This document shows, one piece after another, positions 1 to 8,553 of a stretch of 64,000 nt of DNA (the first letter of the stretch is position 1; each line of letters starts with the position of its first letter). Below the pieces are notes generated by a model. The model was not told the DNA's origin. It was given only the letters and a program-made list of their open reading frames with translations, and made no database searches. Made by a program: the position numbers and the translations under genes. The stretch spans positions 106,636 to 170,635 of the forward strand of contig JAXMOA010000015.1 of assembly GCA_034670145.1 (NCBI GenBank), in the 5' to 3' direction. This DNA is from HXMU1420-2 sp034670145 (GTDB lineage Bacteria > Pseudomonadota > Alphaproteobacteria > Rhodobacterales > Rhodobacteraceae).

Positions 1-1
1 C

Positions 2-871
2 GGCGCTGGCCCGTCGCCGGGCAAGGTGCGCGCCATGGTCGAAAGCGGCGCGGTCGTTTGGGATGTGCTGGACAGTGGTGCAGGGTCAGCCATTGTTATG
101 AACAAAGCGGGCGTGATCCAGCCTATCGACTATGACATTGTTGATGCCTCTAAGGTTCTGGAAGGCACGGCGCTGCCATTTGCGGTTGGTAACTATCTGT
201 TCGGCTATGGCCTGGCCACAAACCCGACGATGCTTCCCAATGGTGTGCCGCAAAACTGGGCTGATGTCTGGGATGTCGAACAGTTCCCCGGCATTCGGAC
301 TTTCCGCAAGTCTGTGCGCGGCCAGTTGGAAAGTGCCGTGCTGGCCATGGGCATCCCGAAAGAGGACGTCTATGATTTCCTTGACGAAGACGGGATGAAG
401 GCCGCTATCGCCAAGTTCCGCGAGCTGCGCGAACATATCATCGTCTGGGGCTCTGGCTCTGAAAGTCAGAACCTGTTCTTGCAGGGCGAAGTGGCCATGG
501 GCAAGATCTGGTCGACGCGGGCCTTCCTGCTGAAAGACCAGATGGAGCCGGGAACCTTTGAGCTGAGCTTTGAGGGCGGTGTTTTGCAGCCAGGCATGTG
601 GGCTGTTCCACAGAACAACCCGGCGGGAACCGAAGCGGCGATGAAGTTCATTGCCGTGACCCAAGATCCCGATCTGCAAGTCGAGTGGTTCAAGAACATC
701 GGTAACGCGCCGATCAACCCGGAAGCGGCCGCGAAGGTCCCGGCCGAGTTGGCAGCCTGGAACCCGGCAGATGCCGCAAATGTTGCCCGGATGGTGATCT
801 ATTCGGACGAATGGTACGGCAAAAATCAGGTCCACGCCGAAGAGCTTTATATCGACGCCCTGATCGGCTGA
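2..871 (+). CDS. ABC transporter substrate-binding protein, PotD/family 1 type (5' truncated)
   Basis: Periplasmic binding protein of a polyamine/opine/spermidine-type ABC importer. The reading frame is open to the window edge, so the signal peptide and N-terminal lobe are missing and 289 codons are seen. The segment MVESGAVVWDVLDSG and the aromatic-rich C-terminal half (WGSGSESQNLFLQGEVAMG, GMWAVP, FIAVTQDPDLQVEWF) are typical of PotD-like family 1 binding proteins. It lies 25 bp before a PotB-like permease, with AAGGA before that gene. The operon also encodes hydantoin-type hydrolases, so the ligand may be a cyclic ureide or amide rather than a polyamine; that is inference. Confidence 0.85.
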   Translation, partial: GAGPSPGKVRAMVESGAVVWDVLDSGAGSAIVMNKAGVIQPIDYDIVDASKVLEGTALPFAVGNYLFGYGLATNPTMLPNGVPQNWADVWDVEQFPGIRTFRKSVRGQLESAVLAMGIPKEDVYDFLDEDGMKAAIAKFRELREHIIVWGSGSESQNLFLQGEVAMGKIWSTRAFLLKDQMEPGTFELSFEGGVLQPGMWAVPQNNPAGTEAAMKFIAVTQDPDLQVEWFKNIGNAPINPEAAAKVPAELAAWNPADAANVARMVIYSDEWYGKNQVHAEELYIDALIG

Positions 872-896
872 TCTACACAAAAGGAACATCCCGAAA

Positions 897-1730
897 ATGT
901 CGGAAAAAACCAGCTATTGGATGCTTGCCGTGCCCGCCCTGGCGTTGATGGCGATATTCTATATCTGGCCGGTTCTGAACATTTTCGGGATTTCCGTGAC
1001 CGAGCCCGAACCCGGGCTTGGTAACTATATAAAGATGTTTGATTCCAACGCTGTGCGGGTCAGTTTTCTGCTGACGTTCCGCATTGCAGCCATTACAACG
1101 GCTTTCTGTCTGGTGCTGGGCTATATCGTGGCCTACGCGATCACGACATATGGTGGCCGCCACGGGCCGCTGATGCTGGGCCTTGTATTGCTGCCCTTTT
1201 GGGTTTCGGTTTTGGTGCGCTCTTTCGCCTGGATCGTTCTGCTGGGGCGCTCGGGGTTGGTGAATGACACCCTGATGGATTGGGGCATTGTCAGCACGCC
1301 GATACGGCTGATGCATAACGAACTTGGCGTGTTGATCTCTATGGTCCATGTCATGCTGCCTTTCGCGATCCTGCCGATGCTTGCCAATATGCGCGGCATC
1401 TCTCAGAGTCACATGATGGCGGCCCGCGGCCTTGGTGCCAGCGAATGGCGCGCCTTCCGCGAGGTGTATTTTCCGCAAACATTGCCCGGCGTCTTTTCCG
1501 GCGGGCTGTTGGTGTTTGTGTTGTCGCTTGGGTTCTACATCACGCCTGCGCTCTTGGGCGGGGGGCGCATAATGATGATCTCTGAATACATCTCTTATCA
1601 GATTCAAGAGCTTTTGCGCTGGGGGCTTGCGGCTTCGCTGTCGGTGGCCTTGCTGGTTGCGACCGCTTTGGTGCTGCTTGTCGCGGGGCGGCTTGTGAAC
1701 CTGCGCAAAACCTTTCTGGAGCGCAAATAA
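897..1730 (+). CDS. ABC transporter permease, PotB-like
   Basis: Inner-membrane permease of 277 residues, the usual size for a PotB/family 1 importer subunit. An N-terminal membrane segment (about residues 7-28) precedes several more. The EAA loop that docks the ATPase is visible as AARGLGASEWRAFREVYFP (about residues 180-198). The ATG follows AAGGA at 11 bp. The stop overlaps the next start in TAATG, so translation of the two permeases is probably coupled. It should pair with the downstream permease and the upstream binding protein. No ATPase is encoded in the visible part of the operon; it may lie upstream of the window. Confidence 0.9.
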   Translation: MSEKTSYWMLAVPALALMAIFYIWPVLNIFGISVTEPEPGLGNYIKMFDSNAVRVSFLLTFRIAAITTAFCLVLGYIVAYAITTYGGRHGPLMLGLVLLPFWVSVLVRSFAWIVLLGRSGLVNDTLMDWGIVSTPIRLMHNELGVLISMVHVMLPFAILPMLANMRGISQSHMMAARGLGASEWRAFREVYFPQTLPGVFSGGLLVFVLSLGFYITPALLGGGRIMMISEYISYQIQELLRWGLAASLSVALLVATALVLLVAGRLVNLRKTFLERK

Positions 1731-2506
1731 TGCCACGATCCACCCTGCGCATCGTCTTTACCACCGGCTGTTGGATGGTGCTGGCCTTTCTTGTGCTGCC
1801 CATTCTTGTGGTTATTCCGGTATCCTTCACCGATACCGCGTTCATTGGCCTGCCGCGCGACGGCCTGTCGCTGCAACATTATGAGACGTTTCTGAGTTCG
1901 CCCAAATGGCTGCACGCCAGTTTCACCAGCCTTTGGATCGGTGCGATTGTGGCGGCGGTGTCGACCGTGCTGGGAACACTGTTTTGTATCGGCGTTTGGT
2001 TCCTGTCGGATCGGGTGGCCACGATTGCCCGTTGGGTGATGATTGTCCCCATTCTGGTGCCGCCGGTTGTTCAGTCTTTGGGGTTTTACAAGTTCTGGGT
2101 CGTCCTTGGGCTGATTGATACGCATATCGGGGTCATTCTGGCGCATACGCTTTTGGCACTGCCCTATGTGACCATCTCGGTTTTTGCGGCTTTGACAAAC
2201 CTGGATCGACGGATTCCGCAGGCGGCGCGCAATTTGGGGGCGTCGTTGCCTGTGACGATCCTGACCGTTATTCTGCCGTCCATCCGCCCCGGCATGATCG
2301 CAGGGGCGCTGTTTGCCTTTACGGTCAGTTTTGACGAAATTGTTGGCGTGCTGTTTCTGACCGTGCGACGGGTTGAGACGCTGCCAAAGGTGATTTGGGA
2401 TGGGATTCAGGAATCAATCGATCCCGTCATCGCATCGGTGGCGACCATTCTTGTGGCGATCACATTGCTGGTTACAATTCTGGGCCTGCGCGGGCGCAAT
2501 ATATAG
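1730..2506 (+). CDS. ABC transporter permease, PotC-like
   Basis: Second membrane subunit (258 residues) of the same importer. It has an N-terminal hydrophobic segment (CWMVLAFLVLPILVVIPVSF) and an EAA loop AARNLGASLPVTILTVILP (about residues 165-183). FAFTVSFDEIVGVLFLT near the C-terminal third is the PotC signature region. It overlaps the PotB-like gene by one base and is followed after 41 bp by the DUF1028 gene. Family assignment is firm, but the substrate cannot be read from the sequence. Confidence 0.9.
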   Translation: MPRSTLRIVFTTGCWMVLAFLVLPILVVIPVSFTDTAFIGLPRDGLSLQHYETFLSSPKWLHASFTSLWIGAIVAAVSTVLGTLFCIGVWFLSDRVATIARWVMIVPILVPPVVQSLGFYKFWVVLGLIDTHIGVILAHTLLALPYVTISVFAALTNLDRRIPQAARNLGASLPVTILTVILPSIRPGMIAGALFAFTVSFDEIVGVLFLTVRRVETLPKVIWDGIQESIDPVIASVATILVAITLLVTILGLRGRNI

Positions 2507-2547
2507 CCGCCCGGCCCCACAGTCGAAAACAATAGGAGATACAGCGC

Positions 2548-3309
2548 GTGACCTTTTCCATCATTGGCCATTGTGAACGCACCGGAGCCTTTGGCGGAGC
2601 CATCACAACCTCTGACCTGGCCGTCGGCAGCAGATGTCTCCGTCTGGCGCATGGCAAGGGGGCGATCCTGTCGCAGCACCGCACCGATAGCCGGTTGGGG
2701 GATCGGGGCATTGCGTTGTTGATCGGCGGGAAAGATGCCGATGACACGATTCAAGAGGTCTGTAACTCTTCGCCGGATATCGACTGGCGGCAACTGGGGG
2801 TCCTGGATGCGCGGGGCAGATCCGCGATCTATCATGGGCGCCGCATGTATTCGATATTCAGCCATAGCACGGCACCGGGTTGTCTTGCACTTGGCAATAT
2901 TCTGGACAATGACCGTGTGACCAATGCGATGTCTGCCGCCTTCGCCGCTGATCCTGAGCTGCCTTTGGCCGAAAAACTGCTAAACGCGCTTGAGGTCGGA
3001 GAGGACGCCGGTGGCGAGGTTGCCGGTGCCCTGCGATCTGCCGCGCTTCAGGTGACGGGGGAACATGGTATCGCGAAATATGATCTGCGCGTTGACATGT
3101 CCGATGGCCGTGCGGTGCAGGATCTGCGCACCCTGTTTCAGGCCTATAGCGGCCGCGAAAAGGCCCTGCGCGATGTTGCCCTGGCCCCTGATACGGTGCC
3201 GGTTCAAAAGACATTGTTCGAGGCAAGCATAAAGCGCATCGAGGAACTGGGCCTTTCCGACCGCTTTCCAACAGCGGATCAACGCCACAACTGGACGGTA
3301 ACGGGGTAA
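2548..3309 (+). CDS. DUF1028 family protein
   Basis: 253 residues matching the DUF1028 family: the N-terminus MTFSIIGHCERTGAFGGAIT, then LAVGSRC, LGDRGIALLIGG, IDWRQLGVLDARGRSA and FSHSTAPGCLALGNIL follow the family pattern. I recall that Pfam groups the family with Ntn-type hydrolases. The residue after the initiator is Thr, which would suit an N-terminal nucleophile, but this is untested inference. The start is GTG with AGGAGAT upstream. It sits between transporter genes and a hydantoinase (4 bp gap), so it probably acts on the imported compound or an early product, perhaps as an amidase. The tail after about residue 200 looks like the family's C-terminal extension. Confidence 0.8.
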   Translation: MTFSIIGHCERTGAFGGAITTSDLAVGSRCLRLAHGKGAILSQHRTDSRLGDRGIALLIGGKDADDTIQEVCNSSPDIDWRQLGVLDARGRSAIYHGRRMYSIFSHSTAPGCLALGNILDNDRVTNAMSAAFAADPELPLAEKLLNALEVGEDAGGEVAGALRSAALQVTGEHGIAKYDLRVDMSDGRAVQDLRTLFQAYSGREKALRDVALAPDTVPVQKTLFEASIKRIEELGLSDRFPTADQRHNWTVTG

Positions 3310-3313
3310 CGAA

Positions 3314-4771
3314 ATGGAGTTCGACACAGTCATCCACTCTGGCCAGGTCGCCACAGCCGATTGGACCGCAAAGGCCGACGTTGGCATCAAAGATGGTCGC
3401 ATCATCGCAATTGCCGAGGCTTTGCCAGGCGGTGCGCGGCGCATTGATGCGGGCGGGCGGATCGTTATGCCCGGCGGTATCGAGGCCCATTGTCATATCG
3501 CCCAGGAAAGCTCTTCCGGGATCATGACCAGTGACGACTATCAAAGCGGCTCGATCTCGGCGGCTTTTGGCGGGAACTCCACAATCATCCCCTTTGCCGC
3601 GCAACAGCGTGGGCAATCGGTGGATGATGTCATTGCGACCTACGGTGCCCGTGCCGCAAAATCCGTGCTGGATTATTCCTGGCATCTCATCATCAGTGAC
3701 CCAACCGAAACAGTTCTGACCGAGGAGCTCCCCCGCGCGTTCGAGGCAGGGATCACCAGCTTTAAGGTTTTTATGACCTATGATCTGATGAATATCGGTG
3801 ATGGGGGGATGCTGGATATTCTGACCGTGGCGCGCAAACATGGCGCGATCACGATGGTCCATGCCGAAAACAACGACATGGTCAAATGGATGAACCGGCA
3901 ACTGGCAGAGCGCGGGCTGACCGCGCCGCGATACCACGCGATTTCGCGCCCTGAACTGGCCGAAGCCGAGGCGATCAACCGCGCCATTCAGTTGGCCAAA
4001 CTGGCCGATGCGCCGCTGTTTGTTGTGCATGTCTCTACCGCCGCCGGGGCCGAGATTGTGCGGAAAGAAAAATTCGCAGGCGCGAAGCTATTTGCCGAAA
4101 CCTGCCCGCAATACTTGGCGCTGACGCGCGAGGCGCTTGATAAGCCGGGCATGGAGGGCGCGAAGTTCATCTGTTCCCCGCCCGTGCGGGGGGCCGACAC
4201 CCAAGATGCGCTGTGGCACCATGTGGCGCAAGGCACGTTTGAAAGTGTCAGTTCGGATCACGCGCCCTACCGCGCCGACGAAACCGGCAAGTTTTTCAAT
4301 GGCGCGGATGTGGCCTATCCCAAGATCGCCAACGGTATGCCGGGCATCGCGACACGCTTGCCCTGGCTGTTTTCCGAAGGCTTCATCGCCGGCCGCATCA
4401 CGTTGGAACAATTCGTGGCCCTAAGTGCCACCAACGCCGCCCGCACTTTTGGCTGCAAGACAAAGGGGCGTATCGCGCCGGGCTGTGATGCTGACATCGC
4501 GATCTGGAACCCCGAAGCACGGCGCAAGGTCACGCTGCAAGACCAGCATGACAACATGGATTACACGCCCCTTGACGGGCACGAGCTGACGGGTGTGCCA
4601 GAGGTGGTGATCAGCCGAGGCAATGTCATTGTGGAACAGGGCGCACTAAAGGCCACGCCGGGGCAGGGCCGGTTCTTTAAGCGTGCACCGGTAGATTTGC
4701 GCGGACGGCCTGGTGTGACCCTGCCCGAGTTTGACCCTGCGCAGAATTTCGGCGCAGATCTGCGAACGTGA
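3314..4771 (+). CDS. Dihydropyrimidinase / D-hydantoinase family amidohydrolase
   Basis: Binuclear metal cyclic amidohydrolase of 485 residues that opens dihydropyrimidine or 5-substituted hydantoin rings to N-carbamoyl acids. Visible ligands are the HxH pair in GGIEAHCHI (His59, His61), the lysine expected to be carboxylated in TSFKVFMTY (Lys151), His183 in MVHAEN, the His in FVVHVSTAAG, and the Asp in VSSDHAPY. GGIEAHCH replaces the more usual GGIDxHTH, a mild deviation. The stop overlaps the racemase start in GTGA. Context (importer, racemase, second amidohydrolase) supports catabolism of a cyclic ureide; the exact ring is unknown. Confidence 0.9.
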   Translation: MEFDTVIHSGQVATADWTAKADVGIKDGRIIAIAEALPGGARRIDAGGRIVMPGGIEAHCHIAQESSSGIMTSDDYQSGSISAAFGGNSTIIPFAAQQRGQSVDDVIATYGARAAKSVLDYSWHLIISDPTETVLTEELPRAFEAGITSFKVFMTYDLMNIGDGGMLDILTVARKHGAITMVHAENNDMVKWMNRQLAERGLTAPRYHAISRPELAEAEAINRAIQLAKLADAPLFVVHVSTAAGAEIVRKEKFAGAKLFAETCPQYLALTREALDKPGMEGAKFICSPPVRGADTQDALWHHVAQGTFESVSSDHAPYRADETGKFFNGADVAYPKIANGMPGIATRLPWLFSEGFIAGRITLEQFVALSATNAARTFGCKTKGRIAPGCDADIAIWNPEARRKVTLQDQHDNMDYTPLDGHELTGVPEVVISRGNVIVEQGALKATPGQGRFFKRAPVDLRGRPGVTLPEFDPAQNFGADLRT

Positions 4772-5409
4772 GTATCCTCGTCTATAATCCGAACTCATCC
4801 GCCACGGTTACACGCGCCATCGCTGATGCGCTTGCCCCGCTGGGCGCGTATTTTGATGTCACGCGAAATGCCGAAGGCCCGGCGACGATCCGAACCGACG
4901 AAGATGTCCGCGTTGCGGGCAACGCGTTTTTGCCCCATGCGCAAGCGTCCGATTGTGATGGCTTCATCATCGCCTGTTTTTCCGACCCCGGATTGGACCA
5001 AGCACGCGCGCATTTGTCAAAACCCGTCACCGGCGCGCAAGAGGCCTCTATTCTGGAGGCCACAGAACGCGCGGACCGCTATGGTATTATCGCACTGTCC
5101 GCCAAGGCCGTTCCACGGCACCTGAAGAGGATCGACGGCATGGAATTGCTCGACAGGCTGGTGGCAGAACTGCCGCTGTCCGACGTTTCGGCGGCGGCCT
5201 CCGGGCAAGACGATATCTGGCCCGAGATGCTGGCAAATGGGCGTGACCTTAAACGACAGGGGGCCGGGGCCATCGTGCTTGGGTGCGCTGGAATGGGGCC
5301 ACTGGCAGAGCGGTTGCAAGCAGAGCTTGATATTCCCGTGATTGACCCTGTTTATGCGGCAGGCAAGCTGGCACTGAAACGACAAAACACTGATACCCGC
5401 AGGAGATAA
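4768..5409 (+). CDS. Aspartate/glutamate/hydantoin racemase family protein
   Basis: 213-residue cofactor-independent racemase of the Asp/Glu/hydantoin group. The N-terminus MSILVYNPNSS and the two catalytic cysteines, Cys70 in IIACFSDPG and Cys173 in IVLGCAGMG, are as expected for the two-base mechanism. The start is GTG, overlapping the hydantoinase stop by 4 bp (GTGA). Next to a hydantoinase the likely job is racemising a 5-substituted hydantoin so both isomers can be opened, or acting on the resulting carbamoyl acid. The next gene begins 2 bp after the stop with AGGAGA at the junction. Confidence 0.87.
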   Translation: MSILVYNPNSSATVTRAIADALAPLGAYFDVTRNAEGPATIRTDEDVRVAGNAFLPHAQASDCDGFIIACFSDPGLDQARAHLSKPVTGAQEASILEATERADRYGIIALSAKAVPRHLKRIDGMELLDRLVAELPLSDVSAAASGQDDIWPEMLANGRDLKRQGAGAIVLGCAGMGPLAERLQAELDIPVIDPVYAAGKLALKRQNTDTRRR

Positions 5410-5411
5410 CC

Positions 5412-6827
5412 GTGATTGACCCACTTCCCGACACGCAGGCAACAACGGCTGTCTTTGGCAGTTACGTGCTGGATGGGCGTGCCGATGTGCCGACCGTCAT
5501 TCGCGATCATTGGGTGATTTTGGAAGGCGACCGGGTTGCCGCAATCTCTGCTTCGCGGTCGAAAGACGCGGATGTGGTGCTTGATGCGCCGGGGCGGTTT
5601 GTTCTGCCGGGGTTGATGAACCTGCATAATCATTGCTTCAGCGAAGCAATCGCGCGCAGCCATGTCGAAGACGGCGCCGGGAGCAGGGCGGATAATAGTG
5701 TCGTCTATACCGTGCTGCTGCCGCTCTCGAAATCGGGTTTGGACATTCTGTCATCGCAAGAACGTCTTGCGATTGCTCGGATGGGGATTGTTCAGCTTTT
5801 GCTGGGGGGCGCGACCTCTGTGATGGAGCCGTTTCGCAATGGCCTCCCAGAGATGTTTGACGCGGCGCTGGAGCTTGGCATTCGCTTTTGGGGCGCACCC
5901 TATCTGTTTTCGGCCTCCGATCCGCGGGCAGAGAACGGCGAAGTGGTCTATAACACGCAATCCAGCGATGGGTCGGACAATGCCAGCGACCTGGCAGCCT
6001 GGAATACCTTGTACGAGACATGGCAAGGCCGGGACAATGGCCGCATCGGGCTGGCGATGAGCCCGCACGCCACCGACACCTGCGACCCCGATTTGCTGCG
6101 GGCCGCGACAAGTCGTGCGCGCGACCTTGGCGTGCCCATCACCACGCATTTGGCGCAAAGCGCCAGTGAGGTAGAGAAAATCAAGGCAAGGTGGGGCGGT
6201 CGAACACCGGCAGAATATCTTGACTGGCTTGGTGTCCTTGGACCCGATCTGCTGGCGGCCCATTGTGTGTATTGTTCCGACGACGATTTGGCATTGATGC
6301 GCCAGCGGGATGTCACGGTGATGTCATGCCCCCGCGTTTTTGCTCGCACTGGCAAGACGGCGGCCTTTGGTCGATTTGAAAAGGCAGGATTGCGCACGAT
6401 GGTGGGTACCGACGGGTACAATATGGATCTGTTGGGAGAGGTAAACGCCGCTGCAATCGTCTCTAAAACGGTGTCGGGTGATCCCGGAATTGCGTCAGCC
6501 CCGGTCCTGCTGCAAAGCGTGACCTCTGCCGGCGGCGACGCTGTTGGCAGGCCGGATCTTGGGCGTATCGCGCCTGGGTCAAAGGCCGATCTGACCATTG
6601 TCGATATGACCCACCCACATTTGTTACCCCATCGGGACCCGATGCGCGTTCTTGTATCGCTTGCCAACCGGGCGCAGATTGACAGCGTGATTGTCGATGG
6701 TCGCCTGCTGGTTTCAGGCGGCCGAATGCGGATTGGCGATCAGTCCCGGATCGTGGCAGAGGGCTGCGCCGCGATCGAAAAGATATGGGATCTGCCCGAG
6801 GCGCGCGCGGCACTATCGAAAGCATGA
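5412..6827 (+). CDS. Amidohydrolase, deaminase/chlorohydrolase (TrzA/SsnA-like) type
   Basis: 471-residue metal-dependent hydrolase of the cytosine/guanine deaminase and atrazine chlorohydrolase group. Metal-binding signs are His72 and His74 in LMNLHNHC, the His in ITTHLAQSASEVEKI, the His in LAAHCVYCSDDDL and the Asp in GTDGYNMDLLGE. A C-terminal beta domain follows (LGRIAPGSKADLTIVDM). The start is GTG, 2 bp after the racemase stop with AGGAGA just upstream. It would deaminate or dechlorinate a ring or amidine, plausibly another step for the imported N-heterocycle. The substrate cannot be told from sequence alone. It is the last gene of the operon. Confidence 0.85.
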   Translation: MIDPLPDTQATTAVFGSYVLDGRADVPTVIRDHWVILEGDRVAAISASRSKDADVVLDAPGRFVLPGLMNLHNHCFSEAIARSHVEDGAGSRADNSVVYTVLLPLSKSGLDILSSQERLAIARMGIVQLLLGGATSVMEPFRNGLPEMFDAALELGIRFWGAPYLFSASDPRAENGEVVYNTQSSDGSDNASDLAAWNTLYETWQGRDNGRIGLAMSPHATDTCDPDLLRAATSRARDLGVPITTHLAQSASEVEKIKARWGGRTPAEYLDWLGVLGPDLLAAHCVYCSDDDLALMRQRDVTVMSCPRVFARTGKTAAFGRFEKAGLRTMVGTDGYNMDLLGEVNAAAIVSKTVSGDPGIASAPVLLQSVTSAGGDAVGRPDLGRIAPGSKADLTIVDMTHPHLLPHRDPMRVLVSLANRAQIDSVIVDGRLLVSGGRMRIGDQSRIVAEGCAAIEKIWDLPEARAALSKA

Positions 6828-7432
6828 TAAATCGCGGATTTGGTTGTGCTCAGACACTGAAACAAATCAGATGAAGGCTTGGAAACGACTTATTGGAATG
6901 CTCAAAGACAAAAGGTGAGCTATCCCTGAAATCCAAACACTGACGTAAGATGCAATTTGCTGTCTGCGGATCCTCAACAGGAACGAGATCAGGGTTGTCC
7001 AAATGCACGAACGGCTACACCTTCATTTTTCGTAGTCACGGCGGCTTGGTTGGCGCTGGCATCCAAAAAGTTCGGAAGGTTGCACGGTAGCGGCTCCCTT
7101 GAATATCCAAACAACCAAGGTGCGACCTCTATGCTTTTGTTTTCGCGGCTGTATTTCTCGGAATGTTTGACAAATTCAGCTGCCAGAATTGATCGCCAGG
7201 GTCAGGGATGATGGTCGGGTCAAACCAAAAGGACGAAGCATGCATCTGGCTTAGTTGGCCAACGGCCTGTTGAGCTACGATCCAGGCTCTCCTTGTTCGC
7301 GGTGAAGGGTGTCGTTGCAGAGACACATTTAAAAGTTCGCGGGCAAACATTGAATTTTTCCGCGCGCAAAGAAATAGTGGGCGTGATGAAACTTTGAATC
7401 TTCACACCGAATGATGGGCGGGGCGACTGGCG
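6828..7432. other. Intergenic region without a supported gene
   Basis: About 600 bp between the catabolic operon and the LacI-type regulator. Short open frames occur on both strands but lack a convincing ribosome site or recognisable residues. Base composition is less G+C-rich than the neighbours. Near the right end lies the operator-like palindrome listed separately. The region may hold the remains of an older gene, but I see nothing I can name. Confidence 0.5.
7356..7371. promoter_or_regulatory. LacI-type operator-like site upstream of the regulator gene
   Basis: TTTTCCGCGCGCAAAG matches the perfect palindrome upstream of smoE at 13 of 16 positions, with the same CGCGCG core and T-run/A-run flanks. 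It lies 61 bp before the regulator ATG, so autoregulation is likely. LacI-family operators commonly have a central CG in a palindrome of this size. Confidence 0.55.
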
Positions 7433-8458
7433 ATGGCAGGTAGAAAAATTCAGAACATGGAAGAATTAGCAAGCGTCAGCGGAATTTCTCGTCCGACTAT
7501 ATCAAAATATTTCAACGAGCCTGGCAGCGTAAGGCCGTCTACTCGGGCCAAGATTGAAGCAGCTTTGGAACTGCATGACTATCGCCCCAACATCTATGCA
7601 ATGAACCAGAACCGAAAGCTGACCAAAAATGTAGGCGTTGTTGTGCCGTTGTTGTCCGATCCCTATTTCGCCGAAATCGCCCGCAATCTGGAGCAACATT
7701 GTATCGCAGCTGGATATCGCCCAACCCTGTTTAGTTCCCATGGTGATCCGGCCCTTGAGGTCGAAGTGCTGGATACATTGCGCTCGCTCAAACCGGCGGG
7801 AGTGTTGTTGGCCCCTTTGGGGCGTGCGTCGGACCGGGCTGCGTTGGAAAAGTTCTGTGATGATGTACCGACGCTGATTTTTGATAGCAGCGTGGACGAG
7901 ATTGGCCTGGCTTTCGTCGGATCGGATAATTTTCAGTTCACCGCCCATATCACTGACTACCTCTGCCGTACCAGCGAGCCTCCATGCTTTTTCGAGATGA
8001 AGACGCCGGCGAACCCCAATGCCCACCGCCGCCGTCAAAGCTATCTCGATGCGATGGAGAGTTTTGGTTATACTCCTGACGTGGTTTCTATTGCTGGCGA
8101 AGGTTGGGGCTTCGAAGAGATCGGACGTCTTGGCGGCCACGAAGCGTTTGAGAATGGCAGATTTTCGACGAATTCGATCCTGTGCAGCAATGACCGACTG
8201 GCAATTGGATTGCTGACTGCGTGCTATGAGCGCGGTATTCGCGTCGGGCGAACAGAGGACTGCAGGATTCGGGTCGCCGGGCAGGACGGACATCCGCACT
8301 CCCGCTATACGTGCCCTCCGCTTACAACGATTTCGCATAACTACGAAGCCGTATCCCAGACAGCCGCTGATGCATTGTTCACTGCGATTGAAGGTCAAGT
8401 ATCTCCTTGGAAAAGCACACGATTGGAAGGGAAGCTCATCCTAAGGGACTCCGCGTGA
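7433..8458 (+). CDS. LacI-family transcriptional regulator of the polyol operon
   Basis: 341-residue LacI/GalR regulator. The N-terminal helix-turn-helix with hinge reads MEELASVSGISRPTISKYFN then VRPSTRAKIEAAL and DYRPNIYA (about residues 6-52). A periplasmic-binding-like effector domain follows (VGVVVPLLSDPYFAEIARNLE to about 330). It sits 95 bp upstream of smoE in the same direction and similar palindromes precede both genes. It therefore probably represses (or activates) the sorbitol/mannitol operon and itself, with a polyol or sugar phosphate as effector. The effector is inference. Confidence 0.88.
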   Translation: MAGRKIQNMEELASVSGISRPTISKYFNEPGSVRPSTRAKIEAALELHDYRPNIYAMNQNRKLTKNVGVVVPLLSDPYFAEIARNLEQHCIAAGYRPTLFSSHGDPALEVEVLDTLRSLKPAGVLLAPLGRASDRAALEKFCDDVPTLIFDSSVDEIGLAFVGSDNFQFTAHITDYLCRTSEPPCFFEMKTPANPNAHRRRQSYLDAMESFGYTPDVVSIAGEGWGFEEIGRLGGHEAFENGRFSTNSILCSNDRLAIGLLTACYERGIRVGRTEDCRIRVAGQDGHPHSRYTCPPLTTISHNYEAVSQTAADALFTAIEGQVSPWKSTRLEGKLILRDSA

Positions 8459-8468
8459 CATCTAATTT

Positions 8469-8484
8469 TTTTACGCGCGTAAAA
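8469..8484. promoter_or_regulatory. Perfect 16-bp operator palindrome upstream of smoE
   Basis: TTTTACGCGCGTAAAA is a perfect palindrome with a central CG, the form expected of a LacI-family operator. TTGACG at 8491-8496, with a weak GATAGC-like -10 about 17 bp on, would make a promoter just downstream. The site resembles 7356-7371, so both are probably bound by the LacI-type protein encoded between them. Confidence 0.65.
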
Positions 8485-8553
8485 CTTTGATTGACGCTGC
8501 GTTGATTGTGCGGATAGCTTAGCGCCATCACATCCAACCAGGGAGGACAACGG

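Noticed and set aside
6957..7211. An 84-codon frame in the gap before the LacI-type gene
   Set aside because: No ribosome site, no recognisable residues and poor codon pattern.
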